From: Hydractinia symbiolongicarpus
Lineage: Eukaryota > Cnidaria > Hydrozoa > Anthoathecata > Hydractiniidae
DNA: 64,000 bases
NCBI RefSeq assembly: GCF_029227915.1
Contig: NC_079875.1
Coordinates: 22,873,001 to 22,937,000, forward strand
Direction: 5' to 3'
The position numbers and the translations under genes are program-made. Under the pieces are notes generated by a model. That model had not been told where the DNA came from. It ran no database searches and saw nothing but the letters and a program-made list of their open reading frames with translations. Of the stretch, positions 31,178 through 44,600 are shown one piece after another (positions within the stretch are counted from its first letter, which is position 1; each line of letters begins with the position of its first letter).

Positions 31178-33240
31178 TAAGTCGTAGTCCATTGAGACTG
31201 AAAGGAATAGACCAATGGTAACCTGCACATGTGGAACAACGTGAACTTCATGTAAAGTTGAAAAAGACCATATTACAGGTTTTACAGACCTGTGCCCGTA
31301 GCTGAAGGTCTTCTAAAGCTGCGTTGTTAGGGAAAACGACTAGGAACGTCGTAGTCCACTAGGAGTGGAAGGACCAGACGAATGGCAAATTGCCTATGCA
31401 CGTGGAACAACGTTCATTAAATGTAAGGCTGCTATTAGGCTGGAAAACGCCATATTGCAGCTTTTACAGCCCTGTGCCCGTAGTTGACAGTCTTCTAAAC
31501 CTGTGTCGACAAGAAAAACGACTTGGAACGTCGTAGTCCATTAGGAGTGGAAGGACTAGACCAATGGTAACCTTTCCAGGCATGTGAAACCAGGTGATTT
31601 ACGTGTAAGACCTCTATTATGCGGGAAAGGGCCATATTACACAATATGGAGGCCTGTGCACGTAAATGACAATGTTCTATGGCCATGACGTCAAGGAAAA
31701 CGATTTGGGACGTCGTAGTCCATTGAAAGTCGAAGACCTAGACCAATAAAATTAGCCAAAGCACGTGGAACCTCGTGATTTACATGTAAGGTCTTTATTA
31801 GACCGCAAAAGGCCGAATTACAGTCTTTAGAGGCCGGTACACGTTGTTGACGGTGTTATAAAGCTATTGCGTCAACTTGCGACGTCGTAGTCCATTATGA
31901 GTGAAAGGACTAGCCCGATGGTAATCTTTGCAGGCACGTGGAACCGCGTAGTTTAAGTGAAAGGCCTTTAATAGGTGGCAAAGGTCATATTATAGCCTTT
32001 AGCGGCCCGTGCATGTGTTTAACGGTGTTCTAAGGTATGGGGTCATATTACAAGTTTAGAGGCCTGTCCAAGTAATTGAGAGTGTTATAAAGATATGGCG
32101 ACAAGGAAAACGACTTGGGATGTCGTAATCTATTAAGAGTGGGAGGAATAGACCGATGGTAACCTTTGCAGGCAGGTGGAACCACGTGGTCTACGAGTGA
32201 TTCCTTTAATAGGCGGCAAAGGTTGATATTACAAGCTTAGGAGACCTGTGCCCGTAATTGACAATTTTCTAAGGCCATGACGTCAAGGAACACAACTTGA
32301 GGCGTCCAAGTCTATTGCGAGTGGAAGGAGTAGATCAATGGTAATCTTTGCAGGCAGGTGGAATCACATGAGTAACGTGTAAGACCTTTTTTACACTGCA
32401 AAGGGCTGTGTTACAGTGTTTAGAGTACGGCACATGTAGTTGACGGTGTTATAAAGCTATTGCGCTAGGGAAAACAACTTGGGACGTCGTAGTCCAACAT
32501 GAATGGAAGGACTGGATGATCGTAACCTTTACAGGTACGTGGAACCTTGTGGTTTACGTGTAAGTCCTTTATTAGGCTCAGCAGATCATATTACAAGCTT
32601 TGTAGGCCTGTCCACCTAATTGAGAGTGTTCTATTGCCATGACGTCAAAGAAAAGGACTTGGAACATCGTAGTCTATTGAGACTGGAAGGACTAGACTAG
32701 TGACAACTTACTTGGGCGCGAGGAATCGCGTGATTTACGTGTAAGTCGCTTATTTGACTGAAAAAACAGAATTACGGTCTTTAGAGGTCGGTACACGTAG
32801 TTGACGGTATTTTAAAAGCTATGCCGTCAAAAAAGAAGACTTGGGACATCGTAGTGCATTGACAGCGGTAGGTATAGGCGAATGGTAACTTGCCTAAGCA
32901 CGTCAAACCACGCGGTTTACGTGTAAGGCATTTATTAGGCAGCAATAGGTGATAATATAGCCTTTAGAGCGCCGTGCACGTATTTAACGGTGTTTTAAGG
33001 CCATGGGGCAAAGGAAGACAGCTTTGGACGTCGTAGTCTATTGAGACTGGAAGGACTAAACTAATGGTAACTTACCTAGGCGTGTGGAATCTTGAAATTA
33101 ACGTGTAAGTCGTTTATTTGACCGCTAAAGCAGTATTACGGTGTTTAGAGGACGGTACTCGTAGTTGACAGTGTTTTAAAGCTATGGCGTCAAGAAAAAG
33201 GACTTGGGACGTCGTAGTTCATAAAGAGCGGAACGACTAG
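31178..33240 (-). repeat. Satellite block B2: diverged monomers, reverse orientation
   Basis: About eleven ~180-bp units carrying TAGTCCATT...GTGGAAGGACTAGA in the plus strand, i.e. the reverse complement of blocks A and B1. Units differ strongly from each other and show no three-unit periodicity. This is the older, monomeric edge of the array. Confidence 0.88.
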
Positions 33241-36200
33241 ACCAATCGTAACTTGCTTAGGCTCGTGGAAACACATGAGTTACGTGTAAGATCTTTTTAG
33301 GCGGCAAACAGCCATATTACAAGGTTTGGAGGCCTGTGCCCGTAATTGACAATGTTCTAAGGCCGTGACGTTAAGGAAAACGGCTTGAGACGTCAAAGTC
33401 CATTGAGAGTGGAAGGACTAGACCAATGATAACTTCCTTAAGGACGTAGAACCGCTTGAATTACTTCTTAGGCTGTCATTAGGCTGCAAAAGGCCATATT
33501 AACGCTTTTACAGCCCTTTGCCCGCGGTTGACAGTCTTCTGTAGTTCTGTCGTCAAGGAAAACGACTTGGAACGCCGTTGTCTATTGAGAGCGGAAGGAC
33601 TAGAGCAATCGTAACTTACCTAGGCATGTGGAAACATATGAGTGACGTGTAAGACCTTTATCAGGCAGCAAAAGCTCATATTCCAAGTTTAAAGGCCTGC
33701 CTACGTAATTGAGAGTGTTTTAAAGCTATGGCAACAATGAAAACGACTTGGGACGTTGTAAGCTATTAAGTATGGAAGGACTAGACCGATGGTAATCTTT
33801 GCAGGCAGGTGGAAACAAATGAGTTACGTGTAAGATCTTTTTAGACGGCAAACAGCCATATTACATGGTTTGGTGGCCTTTGCCCGTAATTGACAATGTT
33901 CTAAGGCCGTGATATTAAGGAAAACGGTTTCAAACGTCAAAGTCCATTGAGAGTGGAAGGACTAAACCGATGATAACTTCCTTAAGGACGTGGAACCGCG
34001 TGAATTACATCTAAGGCTGTTATTAGGCTGCAAAAGCCCATATTACCGCTTTTACAACCCTTTGCCCGTGGTTGACAGTCTTCTGTAGTTCTGTCGGCAA
34101 TGAAAACAACTTGGAACGCCGTAGTCCATTAAGAGTGGAAGGACTAGAGCAATCGTAACTTACCTAGGCACGTGGAAACATATGAGTGACGTGTAAGACC
34201 TTTATTAGGCAGCAAAAGCTCATATTCCAAGTTTAAAGGCCTGCCTACGTAATTGAGAGTGTTTTAAAGCTATGGCGACAATGAAAACGGCTTGGGACGT
34301 TGTAAGCTATTAAGTATGGAAGGACTAGACCGATGGTAATTTTTGCAGGCAGGTGGAAACAAATGAGTTACGTGAAAGATCTTTTTAGACGGCAAACAGC
34401 CATATTACAAGGTTTGGTGGCCTTTGCCCGTAATTGACAATGTTATAAGGCCGTGATATTAAGGAAAACGGCTTGAGACGTCAAAGTCCACTGAGAGTGG
34501 AAGGACTAGACCGATGATAACTTCCTTAAGGACGTGGAACCGCGTGAATTACATCTAAGGCTGTTATTAGGCTGCAAAAGCCCATATTACCGCTTTTACA
34601 ACCCTTTGCCCGTGGTTGACAGTCTTCTGTAGTTCTGTCGGCAACGAAAACAACTTGGAACGCCGTAGTCCATTGAGAGCGGAAGGACTAGAACAATTGT
34701 AACTTACCTAGGCACGTGGAAATATATGAGTGACGTGTAAGACATTTATTAGGCGGCAAAAGGTGAGATTCCAAGTTTAAAGGCCTGCCTACGAAATTGA
34801 GAGTGTTTTAAAGCTATGGCGACAATGAAAACGACTTAGAACGTTGTAAGATATTAAGAGTGGAAGGACTAGACCGATGGTAATCTTTGCAGGCAGGTGG
34901 AAACAAATGAGTTACGTGTAAGATCTTTTTAGACGGCAAACAGCGGTATTACAAGGTTTGGGGGCCTGTGCCCGTAATTGACAAGGTTCTAAGGCCGTGA
35001 TATTAAGGAAAACGGCTTGAGACGTCAAAGTCCATTGAGAGTGGAAGGACAAGACCGATGATAACTTGCTTAAGGACGTAAAACCGCGTGAATTACATCT
35101 AAGGCTGTTATTAGGCTGCAAAAGGGCATATTACCGCTTTTATAGACCTTTGCCCGTAGTTGACAGTCTTCTGTAGTTGTGTCGTCAAGGAAAACGACTT
35201 GGAACGCCGTAGTCTATTTATAGTGGAAGGACTAGAGCAATCGTAACTTACCTAGGCACGTGGAAACATATGAGTGACGTGTAAGACCTTTATTAGGCGG
35301 CAAAAGCTCATATTCCAAGTTTAAAGGCCTGCCTACGTTATTGAGAGTGTTTTAAAGCTATGGCGACAATGAAAACGACTTGGGACGTTTTAAGCTATTA
35401 AGAGTGGAAGGACTAGACCGATGGTAATATTTGCAGTCTGGTGGAAACACATGAGTTACGGGTAAAATATTTTTAGACGGAAAACAGCCATATTACAAGG
35501 TTTGGAGGCCTGTGCCCGTAACTGACAATGTTCTAAGACCGTGACGTTAAGGAAAACGGCATTAGACGTCAAAGTCCATTGAGAGTGGAAGGACTAGACC
35601 GATGATAACTTGCTTAAGTACGTAGAACCGCGTGAATTACTTCTAAGGCTGTTATTAGGCTGCAAAAGGCCATATTACCGCTTTTACAGCTTTTTGCCCG
35701 TGGTTGACAGTCTTCTGTAGTTCTGTCGTCAAGGAAAACGACTTGGAACGCCGTTGTGTATTGAAAGCGGAAGGACTAGAGCAATCGTAACTTACCTAGG
35801 CACGTGGAAACATATGAGTGACGTGTAAGACCTTTATTAGGCGGCAAAAGGTGAGATTCCAAGTTTAAAGGCCTGCCTACGTAATTGAGAGTGTTTTAAA
35901 GCTATGGCGACAATGAAAACGACTTGGGACGTTGTAAGCTATTAAGTGTGGAAGGACTAGACCGATGGTAATCTTTGCAGGCAGGTGGAAACAAATGAGT
36001 TACGTGTAAGATCTTTTTAGACGGCAAACAGCGGTATTACAAGGTTTAGGGGCCTGTGCCCGTAATTGAGAATGTTCTAAGGCCGTGATATTAAGGAGAA
36101 CGGCTTGAGACGTCAAATTCTATTGAGAGTGGAAGGACTAGACCGATGATAACTTCCTTAAGGACGTAGAACCGCGTGAATTACTTCTAAGGCTGTTATT

Positions 36201-39200
36201 AGGCTGCAAAAGGCCATATTACCGCTTTTACAGCCCTTTGCCCGTAGTTGACAGTCTTCTGTAGTTGTGTCGTCAAGGAAAACGACTTGGAACGCCGTTG
36301 TGTATTGAAAGCGGAAGGACTAGAGCAATCGTAACTTACCTAGGCACGTGGAAACACATGAGTGACGTGTAAGACCTTTATTAGGCGGCAAAAGCTCATA
36401 TTCCAAGTTTAAAGGCCTGCCTACGTAATTGAGAGTGTTTTAAAGCTATGGCGATAATGAAAACGACTTGGGACGTTTTAAGCTATTAAGAGTGGAAGGA
36501 CTAGACCGATGGTAATATTTGCAGTCTGGTGGAAACACATGAGTTACGGGTAAAATATTTTTAGACGGAAAACAGCCATATTACAAGGTTTGGAGGCCTG
36601 TGCCCGTAACTGACAATGTTCTAAGACCGTGACGTTAAGGAAAACGGCTTTAGACGTCAAAGTCCATTGAGAGTGGAAGGACTAGACCGATGATAACTTG
36701 CTTAAGGACGTAGAACCGCGTGAATTACTTCTAAGGCTGTTATTAGGATGCAAAAGGGCATATTACCGCTTTTACAGCCCTTTGCCCGTGGTTGACAGTC
36801 TTCTGTAGTTCTGTCGTCAAGGAAAACGACTTGGAACGCCGTTGTGTATTGAAAGCGGAAGGACTAGAGCAATCGTAACTTACCTAGGCACGTGGAAACA
36901 TATGAGTGACGTGTAAGACCTTTATTAGGCGGCAAAAGCTCATATTCCAAGTTTAAAGGCCTGCCTACGTAATTGAGAGTGTTTTAAAGCTATGGCGACA
37001 ATGAAAACGACTTGGGACGTTTTAAGCTATTAAGAGTGGAAGGACTAGACCGATGGTAATATTTGCAGTCTGGTGGAAACACATGAGTTACGGGTAAAAT
37101 ATTTTTAGACGGAAAACAGCCATATTACAAGGTTTGGAGGCCTGTGCCCGTAACTGACAATGTTCTAAGACCGTGACGTTAAGGAAAACGGCTTTAGACG
37201 TCAAAGTCCATTGAGAGTGGAAGGACTAGACCGATGATAACTTGCTTAAGGACGTAGAACCGCGTGAATTACTTCTAAGGCTGTTATTAGGCTGCAAAAG
37301 GCCATATTACCGCTTTTACAGCCCTTTGCCCGTGGTTGACAGTCTTCTGTAGTTCTGTCGTCAAGGAAAACGACTTGGAACGCCGTTGTGTATTGAAAGC
37401 GGAAGGACTAGAGCAATCGTAACTTACCTAGGCACGTGGAAACATATGAGTGACGTGTAAGACCTTTATTAGGCAGCAAAAGCTCATATTCCAAGTTTAA
37501 AGGCCTGCCTACGTAATTGAGAGTGTTTTAAAGCTATTGCGACAATGAAAACGACTTGGGACGTTGTAAGCTATTAAGTATGGAAGGACTAGACCGATGG
37601 TAATCTTTGCAGGCAGGTGGAAACAAATGAGTTTCGTGTAAGATCTTTTTAGACGGCAAACAGCGGTATTACAAGGTTTGGGGGCCTGTGCCCGTAATTG
37701 ACAAGGTTCTAAGGCCGTGATATTAAGGAAAACGGCTTGAGACGTCAAAGTCCATTGAGAGTGGAAGGACAAGACCGATGATAACTTGCTTAAGGACGTA
37801 AAACCGCGTGAATTACATCTAAGGCTGTTATTAGGCTGCAAAAGGGCACATTACCGCTTTTACAGACCTTTGCCCGTAGTTGACAGTCTTCTGTAGTTGT
37901 GTCGTCAAGGAAAACGACTTGGAACGCCGTAGTCCATTGAGATTGGAAGGACTAGAGCAATCGTAACTTACCTAGGCACGTGGAAACATATGAGTGACGT
38001 GTAAGACCTTTATTAGGCGGCAAAAGCTCATATTCCAAGTTTAAAGGCCGGCCTACGTAATTGAGAGTGTTTTAAAGCTATGGCGACAATGAAAACGACT
38101 TGGGACGTTTTAAGCTATTAAGAGTGGAAGGACTAGACCGATGGTAATATTTGCAGTCTGGTGGAAACACATGAGTTACGGGTAAAATATTTTTAGACGG
38201 AAAACAGCCATATTACAAGGTTTGGAGGCCTGTGCCCGTAACTGACAATGTTCTAAGACCGTGACGGTAAGGAAAACGGCATTAGACGTCAAAGTCCATT
38301 GAGAGTGGAAGGACTAGACCGATGATAACTTGCTTAAGGACGTAGAACCGCCTGAATTACTTCTAAGGCTGTTATTAGGCTGCAAAAGGCCATATTACCG
38401 CTTTTACAGCCCTTTGCCCGTGGTTGACAGTCTTCTGTAGTTCTGTCGTCAAGGAAAACGACTTGGAACGCCGTTGTCTATTGAAAGCGGAAGGACTAGA
38501 GCAATCGTAACTTACCTAGGCACGTGGAAATATATGAGTGACGTGTAAGACATTTATTAGGCGGCAAAAGGTGAGATTCCAAGTTTAAAGGCCTGCCTAC
38601 GAAATTGAGAGTGTTTTAAAGCTATGGCGACAATGAAAACGACTTAGAACGTTTTAAGATATTAAGAGTGGAAGGACTAGACCGATGGTAATCTTTGCAG
38701 GCAGGTGGAAACACATTAGTTACGTGTAAGATCTTTTTAGACGGCAAACAGCCATATTACAAGGTTTGGTGGCCTTTGCCCGTAATTTACAATGTTCTAA
38801 GGCCGTGATATTAAGGAAAACGGCTTGAGACGTCAAAGTCCATTGAGAGTGGAAGGACTAGACCGATGATAACTTCCTTAAGGACGTAGAACCGCGTGAA
38901 TTACTTCTAAGGCTGTTATTAGGCTGCAAAGGGCCATATTACCGCTCTTACAACCCTTTGCCCGTGGTTGACAGTCTTCTGTAGTTCTGTCGTCAAGGAA
39001 AACGACTTGGAACGCTGTAGTCTATTGAGAGTGGAAGGACTAGAGCAATCGTAACTTACCTAGGCACGTGGAAACATATGAGTGACGTGTATGACCTTTA
39101 TTAGGCAGCAAAAGCTCATATTCCAAGTTTAAAGGCCTTCCTATGTAATTGAGAGTGTTTTAAAGCTATGGCGACAATGAAAACGACTTGGGACAATGTA

Positions 39201-41699
39201 AGCTATTAAGTATGGAAGGACTAGACCGATGGTAATCTTTGCAGACAGGTGGAAACAAATGAATTACGTGTAAGATCTTTTTAGACGGCAAACAGCCATA
39301 TTACAAGGTTTGGTAGCTTTTGCCCGTAATTGACAATGTTCTAAGGCCGTGATATTAAGGAAAACGGCTTGAGAGGTCAAAGTCCATTGAGAGTGGAAGG
39401 ACTAGACCGATGATAACTTGCTTAAGGACGTAGAACCGCGTGAATTACTTCTAAGGCTGTTATTAGGCTGCAAAAAGCCATATTACCGCTTTTACAGCCC
39501 TTTGCCCGTAGTTGACATTCTTCTGCAGTTGTGTCGTCAGGGAAAACGACTTGGAACGCCGTAGTCCATTGAGAGCGGAAGGACTAGAGCAATCGTAACT
39601 TACCTGGGCACGTGGAAACATATGAGTGACGTGTAAGACCTTTATTAGGCGGCAAAAGCTCATATTCCAAGTTTAAAGGCCTGCCTACGTAATTGAGAGT
39701 GTTTTAAAGCTATGGCAACAATGAAAACGACTTGGGACGATTTAAGCTATTAAGAGTGGAAGGACTAGACCGATGGTAATATTTGCAGTCAGGTAGAAAC
39801 ACATGAGTTACGGGTAAAATGTTTTTAGACGGAAAACAGCCATATTACAAGGTTTGGAGGCCTGTGCCCGTAACTGACAATGTTCTAAGACCGTGACGTT
39901 AAGGAAAACGGCTTTAGACGTCAAAGTCCATTGAGAGTGGAAGGACTAGACCGATGATAACTTGCTTAAGGACGTAAAACCGTGTGAATTACATCTAAGG
40001 CTGTTATTAGGCTGCAAAAGGGCACATTACCGCTTTTACAGACCTTTGCCCGTAGTTGACAGTCTTCTGTAGTTGTGTCGTCAAGGAAAACGACTTGGAA
40101 CGCCGTAGTCCATTGAGATTGGAAGGACTAGAGCAATCGTAACTTACCTAGGCACGTGGAAACATATGAGTGACGTGTAAGACCTTTATTAGGCGGCAAA
40201 AGCTCATATTCCAAGTTTAAAGGCCGGCCTACGTAATTGAGAGTGTTTTAAAGCTATGGCGACAATGAAAACGACTTGGGACGTTTTAAGCTATTAAGAG
40301 TGGAAGGACTAGACCGATGGTAATATTTGCAGTCTGGTGGAAACACATGAGTTACGGGTAAAATATTTTTAGACGGAAAACAGCCATATTACAAGGTTTG
40401 GAGGCCTGTGCCCGTTACTGACAATGTTCTAAGACCGTGACGGTAAGGAAAACGGCTTTAGACGTCAAAGTCCATTGAGAGTGGAAGGACTAGACCGATG
40501 ATAACTTGCTTAAGGACGTAGAACCGCGTGAATTACTTCTAAGGCTGTTATTAGGCTGCAAAAGGCCATATTACCGCTTTTACAGCCCTTTGCCCGTGGT
40601 TGACAGTCTTCTGTAGTTCTGTCGTCAAGGAAAACTACTTGGAACGCCGTTGTCTATTGAAAGCGGAAGGACTAGAGCAATCGTAACTTACCTAGGCACG
40701 TGGAAACATATGAGTGACGTGTAAGACCTTTATTAGGCGGCAAAAGGTGAGATTCCAAGTTTAAAGGCCTGCCTACGTAATTGACAGTGTTTTAAAGCTA
40801 TGGCGACAATGAAAACGACTTGGGACGTTGTAAGCTATTAAGTGTGGAAGGACTAGACCGATGGTAATCTTTGCAGGCAGGTGGAAACAAATGAGTTACG
40901 TGTAAGATCTTTTTAGACGGCAAACAGCGGTATTACAAGGTTTGGGGGCCTGTGCCCGTAATTGAGAATGTTCTAAGGCCGTGATATTAAGGAAAACGGC
41001 TTGAGACGTCAAAGTCCACTGAGAGTGGAAGGACTAGACCGATGATAACTTCCTTAAGGACGTGGAACCGCGTGAATTACATCTAAGGCTGTTATTAGGC
41101 TGCAAAAGCTTATATTACCGCTTTTACAACCCATTGCCCGTGGTTGACAGTCTTCTGTAGTTCTGTCGGTAATGAAAACAACTTGGAACGCCGTAGTCCA
41201 TTGAGAGCGGAAGGACTAGAACAATTGAAACTTACCTAGGCACGTGGAAATATATGAGTGACGTGTAAGACATTTATTAGGCGGCAAAAGGTGAGATTCC
41301 AAGTTTAAAGGCCTGCCTACGAAATTGAGAGTGTTTTAAAGCTATGGCGACAATGAAAACGACTTAGAACGTTTTAAGATATTAAGAGTGGAAGGACTAG
41401 ACCGATGGTAATATTTGCAGTCAGGTGGAAACACATGAGTTACGGGTAAAATGTTTTTAGACGGAAAACAGCCATATTACAAGGTTTGGAGGCCTGTGCC
41501 CGTAACTGACAATGTTCTAAGACCGTGACGTTAAGGAAAACGGCTTTAGACGTCAAAGTCCATTGAGAGTGGAAGGACTAGACCGATGATAACTTGCTTA
41601 AGGACGTAGAACCGCGTGAATTACTTCTAAGGCTGTTATTAGGCTGCAAAAGGCCATATTACCGCTTTTACAGCCCTTTGCCCGTGATTGACAGTCTTC

Positions 41700-44600
41700 T
41701 GTAGTTCTGTCGTCAAGGAAAACGACTTGGAACGCCGTTGTCCAGCGGAAGGACTAGAGCAATCGTAACTTACCTAGGCAAGTGGAAACATATAAGTGAC
41801 GTGTAAGACCTTTATTAGGCGGCAAAAGCTCATATTCCAAGTTTAAAGGCCTGCCTACGTAATTGAGAGTGTTTTAAAGCTATGGCGACAATGAAAACGA
41901 CTTAGAACGTTGTAACCTATTAAGAGTGGAAGGACTAGACCGATGGTAATCTTTGCAGGCAGGTGGAAACAGATTAGTTACGTGTAAAATCTTTTTAGAC
42001 GGCAAACAGCCATATTACAAGGTTTGGTGGCCTTTGCCCGTAATTGACAATGTTCTAAGGCCGTGATATTAAGGAAAACGGTTTCAGACGTCAAAGTCCA
42101 TTGAGAGTGGAAGGACTAGACCGATGATATCTTCCTTAAGGTCATAGAACCGCGTGAATTACTTCTAAGGCTGTTAGTAGGCTGCAAAAGGCCATATTAC
42201 CGCTTTTACAACCCTTTGCCCGTGGTTGACAGTCTTCTGTAGTTCTGTCGTCAAGGAAAACGACTTGGAACGCCGTAGTCCATTGAGAGTGGAAGGACTA
42301 GAGCAATCGTAACTTACCTAGGCACGTGGAAACATATAAGTTAAGTGTAAGACCTTTATTAGGCGGCAAAAGCTCATATTCCAAGTTTAAAGGCCTGCCT
42401 ACGATATTGAGCGTGTTTTAAAGCTATGGCAACATTGAAAACGACTTGGGACGTTGTAACCTATTAAGAGTGGAAGGACTAGACCGATGGTAATGTTTGC
42501 AGGCAGGTGGAAACACATGAGTTGCGGGTAAGATGTTTTTATTCGGAAAACAGCCATATTACAAGGTTTGGAGGCCTGTGCCCGTAACTGACAATGTTCT
42601 AAGGCCGTAACGTTAAGAAGAACGGCTTGAGACGTCAAAGTCCAATGAGAGTGGAAGGACTAGACCGATGATAACTTGCTTAAGGACGTAGAACCGCCTG
42701 AATTACTTCTAAGGCTGTTATTAGGCTGCAAAAGGCCATATTACCGCTTTTACAGCCCTTTGCCCGTGGTTGACAGTCTTCTGTAGTTGTGTCGTCAAGG
42801 AAAACGACTTGGAACGCCGTTGTCCAGCGGAAGGACTAGAGCAATCGTAACTTCCCTAGGCACGTGGAAACATATGAGTGACGTGTAAGACCTTTATTAG
42901 GCGGCAAAAGGTCATATTCCAAGTTTAAAGCCTGCCTACGTAATTGAGAGTGTTTTAAAGCTATGGCAACAATGAAAACGACTTGGGACGTTGTAAGCTA
43001 TTAAGAGTGGAAGGACTAGACCGATGGTAATCTTTGCAGTCAGGTGGAAACACATGAGTTACGGGTAAGATGTTTTTAGACGGAAAACAGCCATATTACA
43101 AGGTTTGGAGGCCTGTGCCCGTAACTGACAATGTTCTAAGGCCGTGACGTTAAGGAAAACGGCTTGAGACGTCAAAGTCCATTGAGAGTGGAAGGACTAG
43201 ACCAATGATAACTTCCTTAAGGACGTAGAACCGCCTGAATTACTTCTAAGGCTGTTATTAGGCTGCAAAAGGCCATATTACCGCTTTTACAGCCCTTTGC
43301 CCGTGGTTGACAGTCTTCTGTAGTTCTGTCGTCAAGGAAAACGACTTGAAACGCCGTTGTCCAGCGGAAGGACTAGAGCAATCGTAACTTACCTAGGCAA
43401 GTGGAAACATATAAGTGACGTGTAAGACCTTTATTAGGCGGCAAAAGCTCATATTCCAAGTTTAAAGGCCTGCCTACGTAATTGAGAGTGTTTTAAAGCT
43501 ATGGCGACAATGAAAACGACTTAGAACGTTGTAACCTATTAAGAGTGGAAGGACTAGACCGATGGTAATCTTTGCAGGCAGGTGGAAACACATTAGTTAC
43601 GTGTAAGATCTTTTTAGACGGCAAACAGCGGTATTACAAGGTTTGGGGGCCTGTGCCCGTAATTGAAAATGTTCTAAGGCCGTGATATTAAGGAAAACCG
43701 CTTGAGACGTCAAAGTCCATTGAGAGTGGAAGGACTAGACCGATGATAACTTGCTTAAGGACGTAGAACCGCGTGAATTACTGCTAAGGCTGTTATTAGG
43801 CTGCAAAAGGCCATATTACCGCTCTTACAGCACTTTGCCCGTAGTTGACAGTCTTCTGTAGTTGTGTCGTCAAGGAAAACGACTTGGAACGCCGTTGTCC
43901 AGCGGAAGGACTAGAGCAATCGTAACTTACCTAGGCAAGTGGAAACATATAAGTGACGTGTAAGACCTTTATTAGGCGGCAAAAGCTCATATTCCAAGTT
44001 TAAAGGCCTGCCTACGTAATTGAGAGTGTTTTAAAGCTATGGCGACAATGAAAACGACTTAGAACGTTGAAACCTATTAAGAGTGGAAGGACTAGACCGA
44101 TGGTAATCTTTGCAGGCAGGTGGAAACAGATTAGTTACGTGTAAAATCTTTTTAGACGGCAAACAGCCATATTACAAGGTTTGGTGGCCTTTGCCCGTAA
44201 TTGACAATGTTCTAAGGCCGTGATATTAAGGAAAACGGTTTCAGACGTCAAAGTCCATTGAGAGTGGAAGGACTAGACCGATGATATCTTCCTTAAGGTC
44301 ATAGAACCGCGTGAATTACTTCTAAGGCTGTTAGTAGGCTGCAAAAGGCCATATTACCGCTTTTACAACCCTTTGCCCGTGGTTGACAGTCTTCTGTAGT
44401 TCTGTCGTCAAGGAAAACGACTTGGAACGCTGTAGTCCATTGAGAGTGGAAGGACTAGAGCAATCGTAACTTACCTAGGCACGTGGAAACATATAAGTTA
44501 AGTGTAAGACCTTTATTAGGCGGCAAAAGCTCATATTCCAAGTGTAAAGGCCTGCCTACGATATTGAGAGTGTTTTAAAGCTATGGCAACATTGAAAACG

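Noticed and set aside
34912-37841. Minus-strand frames of 69-110 codons in the early trimeric array
   Set aside because: Same satellite by-products; their length varies with single-base changes that remove stops.
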